From contig MU004196.1 in assembly GCA_010093605.1 (NCBI GenBank), forward strand, positions 274,255 to 338,254: a stretch of 64,000 nt of DNA, read 5' to 3'. The notes beneath the pieces are model-generated. The model saw nothing but the letters and a program-made list of their open reading frames with translations, was not told where the DNA came from and made no database searches. This DNA comes from Lophium mytilinum. Lineage: Eukaryota; Ascomycota; Dothideomycetes; Mytilinidiales; Mytilinidiaceae. This document shows, in pieces, positions 1 to 10,660 of this stretch. A program made the translations under genes and the position numbers. Every line of letters begins with the position of its first letter. The stretch's first letter is position 1.

Positions 1-1226
1 ACACAAACCGGCCATGCGTAGTCATCGGGCGCAACCAGAACCCCTGGCTGGAGGTCAACCTGGGCATACTGAAGGCGGGGAGCTCAACGCCAGCGAGAGA
101 GGATGGACAACCAGTCATCGGCAACGTGGACCTAGTGCGCCGTCGCTCAGGAGGTGGCACCGTCTTCCATGATGAGGGCAACGTCAATTGGAGCGTTATA
201 TGCCCACCGGCAGACTTCACGCGCGATAAGCATGCTGAGATGGTCGTGCGGGCGCTCCGCAAGCTGGGCATCGACCGGGCCAGAGTTAACGAGCGACACG
301 ACATCGTCCTAGACCAAGGCAATCGAAGTGGCAGAAGCGACCCCCAAGATACCCATAGGACGCCATATACGGTCGACGACGGAGCTGGCCCACGGCCGCT
401 GAAGGTATCGGGATCGGCATACAAGCTCACCCGGAACAGAGCTCTCCACCATGGAACCTGTCTCTTGCGATCGCCAAACCTCGTGACTATACCGCAATAC
501 CTCCACTCGCCGGCAAAACCGTACCTCAAAGCACGGGGCGTCGAGAGCGTAAGCTCGCCGGTCGCGAATATCGGGTTGAGCAACCAGGCGTTTCAGAAGC
601 AAGTTCAAGAAGAATTTGCGCGAATGTATTCCGGTGTACCAGCGGCGAACGGGGTCGACCAGTCGCTTCTCAGCACTCCTGAAATCAGCAAGGGATACGA
701 TGAGCTCAGAGTATGTCATCTCATGAACCCTCCCGTGGTCTTCAACAGGATTGCTGACTTGATTTAGACTTTGGATTGGACGTATTCTCAAACCCCTCAA
801 TTTACTCTGTCGAGCCACCCCGAACTCGACGAAGATCCGCAAGTTTTGGTGCATGGTCGTTCAGATACATCCCCAGTACCATGGTTTCATCCAAAGGTGA
901 GCATTCGACTTTCTAGTCTTTCGGCGGACCTAAGATCGACATAAGGTCGAGAGAGCCCTTGTGAAGACATAGCTGACCCTGTTGAGCAGATTCCAGTCAT
1001 TTTTAAGGTTCAGCATGGTGCCATTGTTGACGTCGAATCATCTACAATGTCAGCTCAGAACCTCGAGGTTTTATCGACCCTGAAAGACCAAAAGATACAA
1101 GAGCTGGAGAAATTGACATACGAGCTTGAAAGAGAAGGAGACGAAAATTCCACGATGATTCGACCTGTCGCCAACTGGCTTGAGGCGATGCTGCCAATAG
1201 TGGATGTGGCACTTTCGAAGGACTGA
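1..1226 (+). CDS. Lipoate-protein ligase A-like (AIM22 type), 5' end outside window
   Basis: Partial gene; the frame is open to the left edge. Exons read 3..710, 768..896 and 990..1226, and all joins keep frame (357 residues visible). Family signatures are clear: RRRSGGGTVFHDEGNVNWS for lipoyl-AMP/lipoate binding, KVSGSAYKLTRNRALHHGT with the conserved Lys, and TLDWTYSQTPQFTL at the start of exon 2. Members attach lipoate to E2 subunits and the glycine-cleavage H protein in mitochondria. The mitochondrial presequence would lie upstream of the window and is not seen. Exon 1 ends at GTATGT and exon 2 at GTGAGC, both good donors; the acceptors are TTTAG and GCAG. The C-terminal exon encodes the small accessory domain and ends normally with TGA. 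The family call is firm; substrate choice (free lipoate versus transfer) is inferred from the family only. Confidence 0.9.
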
Positions 1227-3500
1227 ACACAGCTCTCGAAAACGCGATGTTCAACTTACTGTCGATTGCTTTGCAACCGTCTACTACCACACTTGCCCTG
1301 GACTAGTCTAGCCTTGACTGGATTTAAAAGGCAGTTTGCAAGGGATGCTAATTCCTACCTGTTACATCCAGCATATTATAGTATAGGATGAGACGTCGTG
1401 ACACCGACTAATTCGAGGACGGACAGGAAGAAGGCGAGACCTCTCGTTGAAGACTTAGCAATTCTTGTTTTCAAGTCCGACAACCTCTCTGACTAATGAT
1501 AATTAACGTCGATGGCCGTAGGAGCTAGCAAATACAGTGCTGAACTCTCTGAGAAAGGATGAGTGCTGGAAACTATTCATGCTATCTGAGCAGAGAACCT
1601 GTTGCCAGTCAACACGAGTCTTTGTCTTATCCACGTTAGCTTGCTTATAAACAGTCTTCCTTTGGCATCGTATGCTATTTCGTAACCAATATGCCTTCTT
1701 TTTCCTTCCTTGTTGTCAACCTCTTTCTTTGAGAGGACAACTCTCCTCTGTCTCTTTGATGTCCATTGAACGAGTAAGACATCTCATGAGCAACTGGAAT
1801 TCGTCATAACATCCAGTCTTTCGTCTTCCTTTCCATTATGCTTTTTTTCTTGCTCCCGATCATTTCCTGCTGTCAACTTTCAATTCTATGGCATCGATGC
1901 CGTCTGTGATCTTGGCTTTCAGCGTTCGTTTGATTCCAAGATACCGAAGCTCAGTCCGGAGGCCAGAACCCTATCGCGTTAGCCTAGGACCAATGATCCA
2001 GTACCAAGGAAGCCCGGACCAAAGACCAGGATTTAGTACCAGGATTCAGGACCAGGAGTCAGGACCAGTGTTCAGGACCAATGTCCAGGAACCAGCAGCC
2101 AAGACATAAGTCTACCATGGCATTCATGTGGATGCCAATGCCGCTTCTTTCATCAACTTCAAATCCTATTGTGCCTGCAGCTTCATCACGCCTCCAACGG
2201 CTCGAGCATTCAACAGTGTGGCCGCAATCATGTCCATTGGCTCGTACAACGTAGCGATCGTCAAGGCGTCTCGGCTGGCTATCGAGTAATGTGGAGGGGA
2301 GGATGGTCGCTTGGTGCCGCGTGCGACTGTCCTGTACGATGCCTGCCAATCGACTCCAGGCTAGTCAGTATGGCTAATCGAACGAAGTAACCAAAGAGAT
2401 GAGGGATGTTAGCAAACGCTCTTCGTCTTCCACCTCAACTTCACCTTTGCTGCCCTTGACTAGGTGCTTTTTGCTGAGGCTGTCTTGCGTCTGCTCTCAG
2501 AGCACCTGGTTCGACGACTCGATTGAGGGGCCGACTCTGCTGCCATCGAAGCAGACCGAGTATCCCGAATCTCTCTTGGGCACCTCCTTGATGCAAATAT
2601 GTTGGGCTCGTGTGTGAGTCTGCTGGGGGTGGCCGTATATCGTTGCTGCACGACTCCATGGACTCATACTCTAGGCCTCTTCCATCTGTTTAATGACGCT
2701 CTCCTGTGCCATGAGATGGCTCGATGGTGTGCGGCTGATCAGTATCGACGTCCGGGGCTGCCAGCCTAGCCATCACATTCGACCGCTCGTTCGGACTGCC
2801 GTCGCTGCTCGGAAGCCGGAATCAATTCCTCGCCATCCAGTATTGCTGTCGTGCTGGAGCTAGCCTGCTGCTCAGTGGCTCATATTTTGAGGTCGACGGT
2901 GTGGAGATGGCGGATGGCAGCTTGAGCAGCAATGAAGCCGTTGAACAAATATCACGCCTGCCTCGAGGTGTGGTGCCCGCTTTCGGCCGGGTGGTCGGCG
3001 ACTCTCCGTGGACACCAAAACCTAGTTATGACTGCTGCTCTAGACTCGTCGTCCGTGCTCTGGAGCTCGCCGCTTTGCTGTGGAGGGTTGATGGTGATGG
3101 GGCTGGTGACCGAAGCGGTGGCCGCGGCAGTCTATCAACAACTTCAAGGAGACGGACGCCCGCGACGCATCTCCACTCATTGTGGTGGACGCCTTGAGCA
3201 TTGCACTGCTAAAAGCATAGTGCATCGATGAAGCTACGGATCTGGCAATCCCTACAGTAGATCGACTTCAAGCCACTGGGCAGTGTCTCAAGATATGATG
3301 TTGGGGTCTCCCTGGAAAATGCTGTGAACGAAGGAGTCCAGCTCAGGGTGCCACCCCTTCAACACTGCTATTCACATCACGGCAAGAAGACCTCTTCATG
3401 TCCTGTTGAGAGTATTCTCTGTGGAGTCTACATATCGGCAGCTATGGCGAGTAAACTAAGGGGAATGCGTGGGCCCTCATGGTGTTGCAAAGCTCGCGAA
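1227..3500. other. Intergenic stretch, no intact gene recognised
   Basis: About 2.3 kb without a frame I can support. Minus-strand frames between about 2440 and 3030 have fungal-protein-like composition (Ser/Arg/Pro-rich) but are cut by stops and match no family I know; a decayed gene is possible but unproven. The first few hundred bases should hold the 3' UTR of the lipoate ligase gene. A short 13-bp tandem repeat is listed separately. Confidence 0.5.
2046..2096. repeat. 13-bp tandem repeat, about four copies
   Basis: Four consecutive units of the form TCAGGACCAGNNN begin at 2046, 2059, 2072 and about 2084. Looser versions of the same word (AGTACCAGG, CGGACCAAAG) extend back to about 1985. 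It lies in non-coding sequence, and I see no function for it. Confidence 0.7.
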
Positions 3501-3527
3501 TCGCCAAAAAGAAGCCCTCCACCCCCA

Positions 3528-3538
3528 GGACTCGAACT
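3528..3538 (-). promoter_or_regulatory. B-box-like element downstream of the U6 gene
   Basis: On the minus strand this reads AGTTCGAGTCC, one base off the Pol III B-box consensus GGTTCGANTCC. It lies about 28 nt beyond the U6 T-run. In budding yeast the U6 gene is known to use a B box placed downstream of its terminator, so the position fits that layout. The flanking bases do not fold into a tRNA T-arm, which argues against a plain tRNA gene here. Confidence 0.55.
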
Positions 3539-3565
3539 CCCAACCCTCGCCTACGGCCAAAATGC

Positions 3566-3677
3566 AAAAAAAAAATGTTGAAGCAACTCTTTGATAGAGC
3601 GTGTCATCCTTAGTGCAGGGGCCATGCTGATCTTCTCTGTGTTGTTTCAAATTGACCAAATGCCCGAAGGCGGGAGA
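3566..3677 (-). ncRNA. U6 spliceosomal snRNA
   Basis: Reading the minus strand, the core U6 blocks appear in order: a 5' hairpin with a CCTTCGGG loop region, CATTTGGTCAATTTGAAAC, the ACAGAGA box followed by AGATCAGC, then ATGGCCCCTGCACTAAGGATGA and CACGCTC, ending in a run of ten T (3575 down to 3566) that serves as the Pol III terminator. U6 pairs with U4, U2 and the 5' splice site and forms the catalytic core of the spliceosome. No intron is seen. The exact 5' nucleotide is uncertain by a few bases (about 3674-3680). Identity is firm because the central 40 nt are nearly invariant in eukaryotes. Confidence 0.95.
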
Positions 3678-3694
3678 TGGTCGGAAATATACGA

Positions 3695-3704
3695 AATATA
3701 TACC
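3695..3704 (-). promoter_or_regulatory. TATA box of the U6 gene
   Basis: The minus strand reads GTATATATTT about 20-30 nt upstream of the U6 5' end. This is the expected place for the TATA element of a Pol III U6 promoter. Confidence 0.75.
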
Positions 3705-5100
3705 TAAGCTGCGGAAAAGTAAACAAGCACGGGCCAGCTCCATGCGGGATTTTACACCTTAGGAGCGCCTCTCGAGCACCTCAGCACGCCCGAATGGATA
3801 CGTTTATTGCTTGTCACGATGCACGGAGGATATGAAGAGTCTCACGGCTGTCATAACGCTTATGATCGCGATTTGAAGCTACTCTACGCGTTTTCTGGCA
3901 ACTCACTCTGCTGGAAGCCAGCCACTGGACGATTTTCACCCAGTGGGATTCCAGACTAGCGGGTTTTACTGCGCCAGCTGTCAATTCGGTCACTACACTC
4001 CTACCACTGAAATCACCGCAGTGGATGATTTGGAAAAGTGAATGTAGATGTCCCACACGGTCCCCGAGTGCGAGCACGGGCTTCGAATTGACATGGCAAC
4101 TGAAGCCCATCTCTGATGCACTTCCATCAGAACGAGCATATTAAGCTTCACTTCGTGCGACTCGAAGAAGTGCAAAGGCGTTGAAACCTGCAAACCTAGC
4201 ATACCCAAAGCTCTCGCCATTGCCTGAAATTCTGGAGACGCAAGTAACGCTCAGAAGATCAATAATAATGTTGACGCCAAAACTGAATATGGAAAATGCG
4301 GTTATCCTTCTCAAAACCCACCGAATCCTGGTGGTGGGACATACAGATCTCAGGGGTACTGCTGAAAGCTCCGCTTAAGCTCAATTGGGGATTCGATCAT
4401 GCCCACCGTCATTCCCTCACTGCAATTTCGTGAAATGATGGAATGGAGGTGATAAAATAACGTCGCTCACCTCCTGACATCGGAGATCATGATGCTTCGA
4501 GCCGCTTCCCGAATGACATAGATCCCACTTCTCGACCTACCTGCAACTTCATAGCAAACAGAGCGAATAATGTGAACGAGAGAGGGCTATGACACCCAAA
4601 GTCTCAGTTCGCAAAATCTGAAATATCGAGCAGAACCTAGAAATCTTGCAAAGGTGCTGGAAGATACGGCCCAAAACCCTACCGCCTCAGGACAAAATTT
4701 GAGGAGCTCCTATTGCCGTAACACGTCCTCGGAGGAAAGCGTGGCGGTGTCGAGCGTTGCGAAGATAGCGGAGGAGTGGACTCCCTTACCTCGCCTTCAA
4801 TCTAGAGGTGACAGTCAGCAGTGCTGCCGCTTACAATATCGCCTGAGAGACTTGATATATGGTGTTCGTGGCACTAGGAAAGCTCCAGTATTATCAGAAT
4901 TCTGCAAACATGCTGAAATATCGGCCCATGGTTTCACTCGGGGCGTATGGGTTGGGATGGAAAAGACGAGCTAACGTCTTGAACTCAGTTACAAGAGCGA
5001 AGTGAAAGACAATTTACCTGGAGGAACCCACTGTTTCTGCCGTGGAGGGCAATTCGGGTGTTACGATTTCCTAAGCCTGGACGTGAAAGCACGATAGCGG
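3705..5100. other. Intergenic stretch upstream of the U6 gene
   Basis: No coding frame longer than about 100 codons and no family match on either strand. It merges on the right into the degenerate repeat array; isolated words such as TGACATC at 4477 and 4512 may be very old repeat units, but I cannot show a period here. Confidence 0.4.
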
Positions 5101-8100
5101 TCATTGAGACCTGAATGCTGATGACCGGCCTAAGCATTCTTGTAGCATCGAAATCAATGTAAAAGCTCGGGGACTACTTCCAAAAGACGATACAGTTGAA
5201 CTCCAACCTGGGATTTCAGGGATACTCAAAAATCCCTGACAGTGCTGAGCTCTTGTCATAACATCCTTCATCTCGAACTCTACACAACTGCCCATAGGCT
5301 TTCTAACTGCAACGAAAAGTTCGACATCTAAGGGCAGATCTGATAGCAAATTCGTTTGAGGTGTACCTCAGAACTTACAAATTCTTTGGGGTCTCTAAGC
5401 ATTGCTGAGGACCCGGCAGAATCATGGTCATTATAATACCCGATTTACTCCAAACCGGCGCCTTGAACGACGACAAGCAAGACCGTACGACCATCACTCC
5501 CAAAGCTTCGGCATGTCGCAAAATCTAAAGTCTTGATCTACGATTTGCAACCTTTGACGTCTCATATCGCAAAAGTCTCCCACTGTCTTGAAGCCACCTA
5601 GAGACATATCTCTGCTTCCAAATTGATAAGCATGTTCCTATAAATCTTACCTTTGGAGCCGCGCCTCAAAGCAAAATCCGAAGGCTCGGTTCAGCACGTC
5701 CGAACTTTGACATTGTCTTCCCAGATTATCTCCACGTCCAGGAGTCCTTCAAGATCATATCGCTGGCCCCCTATCAAACGCATGGGATCATGGATCTTGA
5801 TTGCCATGGATTACCCACAAGGAGATGCCATGTCAAACTCACAGTTCAATCCAGCGTGTGTAGGCTCCGACATCGCACATCGAAAATTACCCACCGTCCC
5901 GAGGATCTTTGGAATGATATCATTGCTTTCAAGCCGAACGCATAGAAAGTCTTGATTTGGAGTGGTTGGAAGTATGCTTGAATGGACCCACGAAAATATC
6001 CAAGGCCAGTGTCAGAGACCTATGGATGTGACATTCAACCGCGACATTTTTGACTAGCTGGTGGCCTTCGGACGATATCATACCCTCGGAAAAAAAATTT
6101 AATATCAAACTCCGACTTGAAGAGAGAAGCAAATATCTAGGCAGCTAGAGATCGAAATTCCTATAGTCCCAATCAAAGATGAGGGAATCTGACTTTCACC
6201 CTAGAGTTCCTAATTAGAAGGGCGACTCCCGACGCCGTTGAAAGGCAACAATGCTATGGGGTTCAAGCTTAGAATCAAACAGAGAAGCGATTTCCACCTA
6301 ATCCAGCAGCTGTATCAAGCCACAGAATCCGGACTCTTGGATTCAAGAGCAGCGAAAGTGGCATTCGGCAAGGAGAACTTTGCCCAGCTAGAGCGCCTCC
6401 AACGTTGTCAAGCAATGAAAAATGCGAAGCAATCTTGATGCAAGATCGAAGGGAAGAACCAATATCATCCGAATCATGGACCAAGTGGAGGAGCGGATTC
6501 CGAGCGCCAGAGTCGAAAGAGACCGAACATGACATTCGACGGGAAATTTTCCACCAGCTAGAGGACTTCCAACGCTGGCAAAGACCTTTCAAAGGTACAG
6601 ATGCAGAGTTGCAGCTCTACATGAGAAGCATCTGCATTGAATATCTCGTCCAACTCCAGTCCTCGAAAACCAGTTTTAGATCTGCAGCCTGCAGAAATGA
6701 TGTCCGACCGAAAGAATTTCGACTTTCCGAAGGAACTCGGACGTCGCCAAGCAAGATTCAAAGAAGCAGGTCCATGACGTTGGAATATACACAACTTGCC
6801 GTCTCCTCTGCTTTTCGAGGTGTTTGACCTAAGTATGAGCTAGCAAGGTCAGGCTGCAAGTGTAGGAAACATGGCATCTTAGAGGAACATTCGCGAGAAG
6901 CTGGGAGACGAGCAAGGAAACTGCAGAGCCATGGCGTTGCTCGTTTGCCATGAATATCTCAGAAGACAAGTAGGAGGGCGTTGCAGAGCCACAAGCTCAG
7001 TCCCTAAGGGTCCCGGAAGAAGAGTTCTTGGTTCTTTTCAAGAAGTTCGCCACATGTAATGAAGATAGCGTTTGACCGACAAAATCTCGGCTAGCTAGAG
7101 GACTCCTGACGCCGCTAAACATCTAGCAAAGGAACGAGCGTGAAGCTTAGATTTGAAGATGAAGCAAATCTTCGGGTTACCGGGTCACCAAGACCAGATT
7201 TTGATAACAGCGGACGCCAAATCCGCCTGCACAGAATTTGCACTGCCAGCGGACCTCAGACGGCGCCCATCGTCAGCCAAAACGCGATAACGTCGGGAGG
7301 TCAGATTTAAAGGACAAGAAACATTCCATTCAACCACGGAGATCTCGACTCGTTAGAGGCTTCAGACGGCGTTACCTGCGCAGCAAAACCTACGAACGTA
7401 AGGCTCTGTTTCAGGGTAGAAGCAAACCATGTATTCAAGATTCCAGGACCCGATATCGAGACTGGAGGACGAAAGCTTCGACCAGCCGGGCTTCGAGTAG
7501 CTGGAGGACGTGCGACGCCGTTCACGTCCGGCCAAAAGACCATGAAACTTCGAAGTGCTATTCGAAGGGCGTGGAATGGAACATTCGATCGAAAATATCT
7601 CAACCAGCTAAGGGGGTTCCGACGAGGCTAGCTATATTCCAAACCTACGGACTTAGAGCTCGATTTTGAAGCTAGAGTAGACGCCATACCTTGCGGACTC
7701 CCGGGGCTAGATTCGCAGAGCCGGGATTGCAGCATTTAAATACAAAAAGCTCAAACAGCTAGGGGGCTTCAAACGCCGTCGAAGAGCGATCAAAACGCCT
7801 CGAAACCGCCAGGTCAGATATGAAGAATCGGGAGTACAGCATTCAACTGCGTAAATTTGGCCCAGCTGGGGGACCTCAAACGATGTTAAGAGGCGATCAA
7901 AATGGCGCGAAACTGCTAGGTCAGATTTGAAGGGCTGGAAACGTAACCTTCGATCAAGAGAATGTCGACTAGTTGGCGGACCTCTAACACCGGTGACCAG
8001 TGATCAAAATGCCGTGGAAAAGGGATATCAGACTTCAAGAGTTGAAAACGTGACATTCGACCGCGAGGATGTTGACCAGTCAACGGGCTTCAAACGCCGA

Positions 8101-9550
8101 CAAGGAGCAGTCAAAACGGCGGGACTCTGCTGGGACAGAACCAAAGAGTAGGAAACTTGACATTCAACGGCGAGAATATCGACTGGCTGGCGGACCTCGA
8201 ACGCCGGTAAGGAGCTATCAAAACGGCGGGAATCTACTGGGACTGATTTGAAGAGTATGCAACGGAACGTTCGACTGTGAGGAAGTTGACTAGCTGGCGG
8301 ACCTCGAGCGCCGTGGAGACTCGATCAAGACCACCAGGAAAAGAGAGGTCAGACTTGAAGAGAAGAGATCATGACATCCGCGCGGCGGTTTTTGACGTTG
8401 CCAGGGCACTCCAAACATCGCTCAAGACCGATCATAACGCCCCGGAAAAGCGAAGTCAAATCTAAAGAGGAAAATTATAACATCCTTCCGGCGATTTGTG
8501 AGGCTGTCAGGGCACCTCAAACGCCGTGCAAGACCGATCAAAACGCCTTAGAAAAGCGATGTCGAATCTGAAGAGAAGAAACTGTAACATCCTTCCGGCG
8601 ATTTGTACGGCTGCCAGGGTATTCCAAACGTCGTTCACGACCGAACAAAACGGCGCCAGAATGCACACTGAGATTTGAAGAGGAGGAACCAAGACATCCT
8701 TGCTGCAATTTCTCATGTTGCTGGAGAGCCCCAAACGTCGGCAACACGCGATTCAAAGCGAGAGAAATGGCACGGTGAGAGTTGAAGAGGAGAATTCCTT
8801 ACGTTGATCCGGAATTTCTTTAGGCTGCCAGGGTACCTCAAACGTCGGCTAAATGCAATCAGATCGGTGCTGAGACGGGCTGTAAGAGTTGAAGAGGAGA
8901 ACTCCTTACATCACTCTGCAATTTTCTCAGGCTGCCGGAGGACCTCAAATGTCGGCGAAAGGCAATCAAAACGTTGCGGAAATGGGTTGCGAGAGTTGAA
9001 GAGTCACGAACGGGACATCCGTTCTGATTTTTCTCAGGCTGCTAGAGGCCTCCAAACGTTGAGGAAGCGCGATCAAAACGGTCTGCAAAGAGGAAGTGAA
9101 AGTTGAAGAGTTGGAAACGTGACATCCGGTCCAGTTTCTCTTAGGCTGCTGGAGGACTCCAAACGTCGATGAAACGCGGTCAAGATGATGCAGAACTGGG
9201 GTGTGGGAGATGAAGAGTCACGAACGTAACATTCGTCTTGATCTTTCTCGGGCTGCCAGAGGACTCCAAACGTTGATGAGGGGCGGTCAAGATGGTACGG
9301 AAATGGGCTGTGAGAGTTGGAGAGTTGGAAACGTGACATCGGCCTTCATTAATCACAGGCTACCAGAGGACTCCAAGCGTTGATGAAAGGTGGTTAAAAT
9401 GATGTGGAAATGGGTAGTCAAAGATGAAGAGTCGGGAACATGACATCGGCCTTGCTTTTTCTCAGGCTGCTGAAGAACCTCAAACGCTGTCAAGATCAAA
9501 GCAGAATCACGGAAGGCAAGCTCAAGTTTGAAGAGGAGAACAGATTGGAT
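5100..9550. repeat. Degenerate tandem array, 107-bp period in its right part
   Basis: Using the word (C)AAACGYCG as anchor, copies start near 7771, 7878, 7985, 8092, 8199, 8306, 8413, 8519, 8636, 8733, 8840, 8947, 9054, 9161, 9268, 9375 and 9482. That is 17 copies, with steps of 107 bp except for small offsets around 8519-8733. Each unit holds, in order, a GAGGACCTCNAAACG-like block, GATCAAAACGG, a GTTGAAGAG-like block and AACRTGACATYC. To the left, units recur at about 7614, 7514, 7364, 7260, 7107, 6571, 6401, 6231 and 6071, with steps near 105 or 150-170 bp. Faint units reach about 5465 and perhaps 5100. Because 107 is not a multiple of 3, this is not a coding repeat. No terminal repeats or transposase frame are seen. 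Confidence 0.85.
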
Positions 9551-10022
9551 TCAAACTACCAAAGAAAGCAACAAAAGCAACCACCAATCCCGAACCCAAC
9601 CCATCCCCTTTCTGACCCCCAAAGCTTCTAAAACCTGCACGCTGTGGTCAGTATTCACATCGCAAGAAGTCACCATCATGTCACAACATCACCATCAAGT
9701 CACTCAAGCAAGGCAAGACATGAGAGAGAGCGAGAACGAGGGTCTGTCGCGACAAGTTAGCCCAAGAACAACCATGAGAGAACAGAGGCAACGTACCAAT
9801 TCGGAGGCCACAGCGGGCCTTCTCCCGGCGCCCCCTGCTGGCGCAACCCAGCAGACACGAACAAAAGAAACATCACCAAAAACCCCGAAGGGCGGACGTG
9901 CTGTGGCCATTGTCAGCACAAGAAGCAACGAAAAAGGGGAGGATAAGAACTTACCGCGGTGCCGAGAGGGCCCGGCAACTTGTCGTCAACAAAAAAAAAC
10001 GAGGACCGGAAGAGGCATGCCC
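9551..10022. other. Stretch between repeat array and the small gene
   Basis: Holds the likely 3' UTR of the minus-strand gene at 10023-10505. A well-formed intron signal lies in it on the minus strand: GTAAGTTC near 9950 to CCACAG near 9900, with CTGAC just before the acceptor. A long plus-strand frame crosses this region, but it looks like a mirror of minus-strand coding sequence. Confidence 0.45.
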
Positions 10023-10505
10023 TTAGGCAGAGGCCGATTGCTTGCCACCAGCAGCGCCGGCGGACGGAGCGGACGGGGGAGCTGGGGGCGGCGAACCCGG
10101 GGGAGTCGGGGGTGCGCGGCCGGGGGCTGGGGACGGGCCGGGGGACCGGCGCCGCTGCTCTTCTGCCACGGAGGGGGAGACCTCCGACGCTGTGGACAGT
10201 TAGTGATGTTGAAAGAAGGGACTGAAAAGGGGTAGACCACGTGACAAGAAGAGGAAAAAGGTCAAAGAAGAAGATTTTGAAGGGGTAGGACAGGAACAAA
10301 CGAAGGTTGATTGGGTCAAGAAGGGATGAGAGGGGTGAGCAAGAGGAGGGAATGGTGAAGAGAAGGACCAGGAAGGACGCGATGAGTGACAGAAAAGGAA
10401 GAGGAGGCTTACCAGGCCAGTCATGCTCCTTCTTGCGAGCTATGTCGACAGTCAGTTAAGAACAGTGGAAGAAGAGGAGGAAGAAGACTTACGAGGACGC
10501 GCCAT
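10023..10505 (-). CDS. Small basic proline-rich protein, unknown function
   Basis: Three exons: 10493..10505, 10413..10439 and 10023..10189; the joins keep frame and give 68 residues. The ATG sits in an ideal context (CCACCATGG). Exon 1 has only 13 nt. Donors are GTAAGT and GTAAGC, the acceptors ATAG and CACAG, and CTGAC/CTAAC-like branch sites are present. The protein starts MARPPRKKEHDWPASE, a short basic patch, then turns into an Arg and Pro/Ser/Ala-rich tail (PPTPPGSPPPAPPSAP) and ends in SASA. No domain or signal peptide is recognised. An alternative acceptor 7 nt downstream would put exon 3 in another frame, which stays open to the donor of a further intron near 9950, so the C-terminus is not certain. 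Three copies of an 18-bp promoter repeat lie upstream. Confidence 0.55.
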
Positions 10506-10604
10506 GGTGGCGGGCGGTGGTGGTGGGTGTGGGTGGTGGGTGGTGTGGTGGTTGGTGGGTGGTGGTCTGGTGGTGGTCGAAAGCTTGTCGCAACGGGTGG
10601 GCAA

Positions 10605-10660
10605 TTGGGCGCGGTGTGGGCAGCTGGGCGCGGTGTGGGCAATGGGCGCGGTGTGGGCAG
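10605..10660. repeat. Triple 18-bp promoter repeat
   Basis: The word GGGCGCGGTGTGGGCA occurs three times, starting at 10607, 10626 and 10644. It is 100-155 bp upstream of the small proline-rich gene's ATG (minus strand). Spacing of 18-19 bp and exact cores suggest repeated binding sites or recent slippage. Confidence 0.75.

Noticed and set aside
3500-3565. tRNA 3' half next to U6
   Set aside because: TTCGAGT resembles a T-loop, but the flanking five bases on each side do not pair and no 5' half exists; a B box serving U6 explains it better.
7238-9106. Open frames of 60-143 codons inside the first array
   Set aside because: They shift frame from one repeat unit to the next, as a 107-bp period demands, and match no protein.
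5100-9550. CRISPR-like or transposon array
   Set aside because: No constant repeat with unique spacers (the whole unit repeats), eukaryotic context, and no terminal repeats or transposase.
9528-10235. Plus-strand 235-codon open frame
   Set aside because: It starts inside the repeat array and runs antisense to the spliced minus-strand gene; Arg/Gly-rich content is what reverse-reading a Pro/Ala-rich frame gives.
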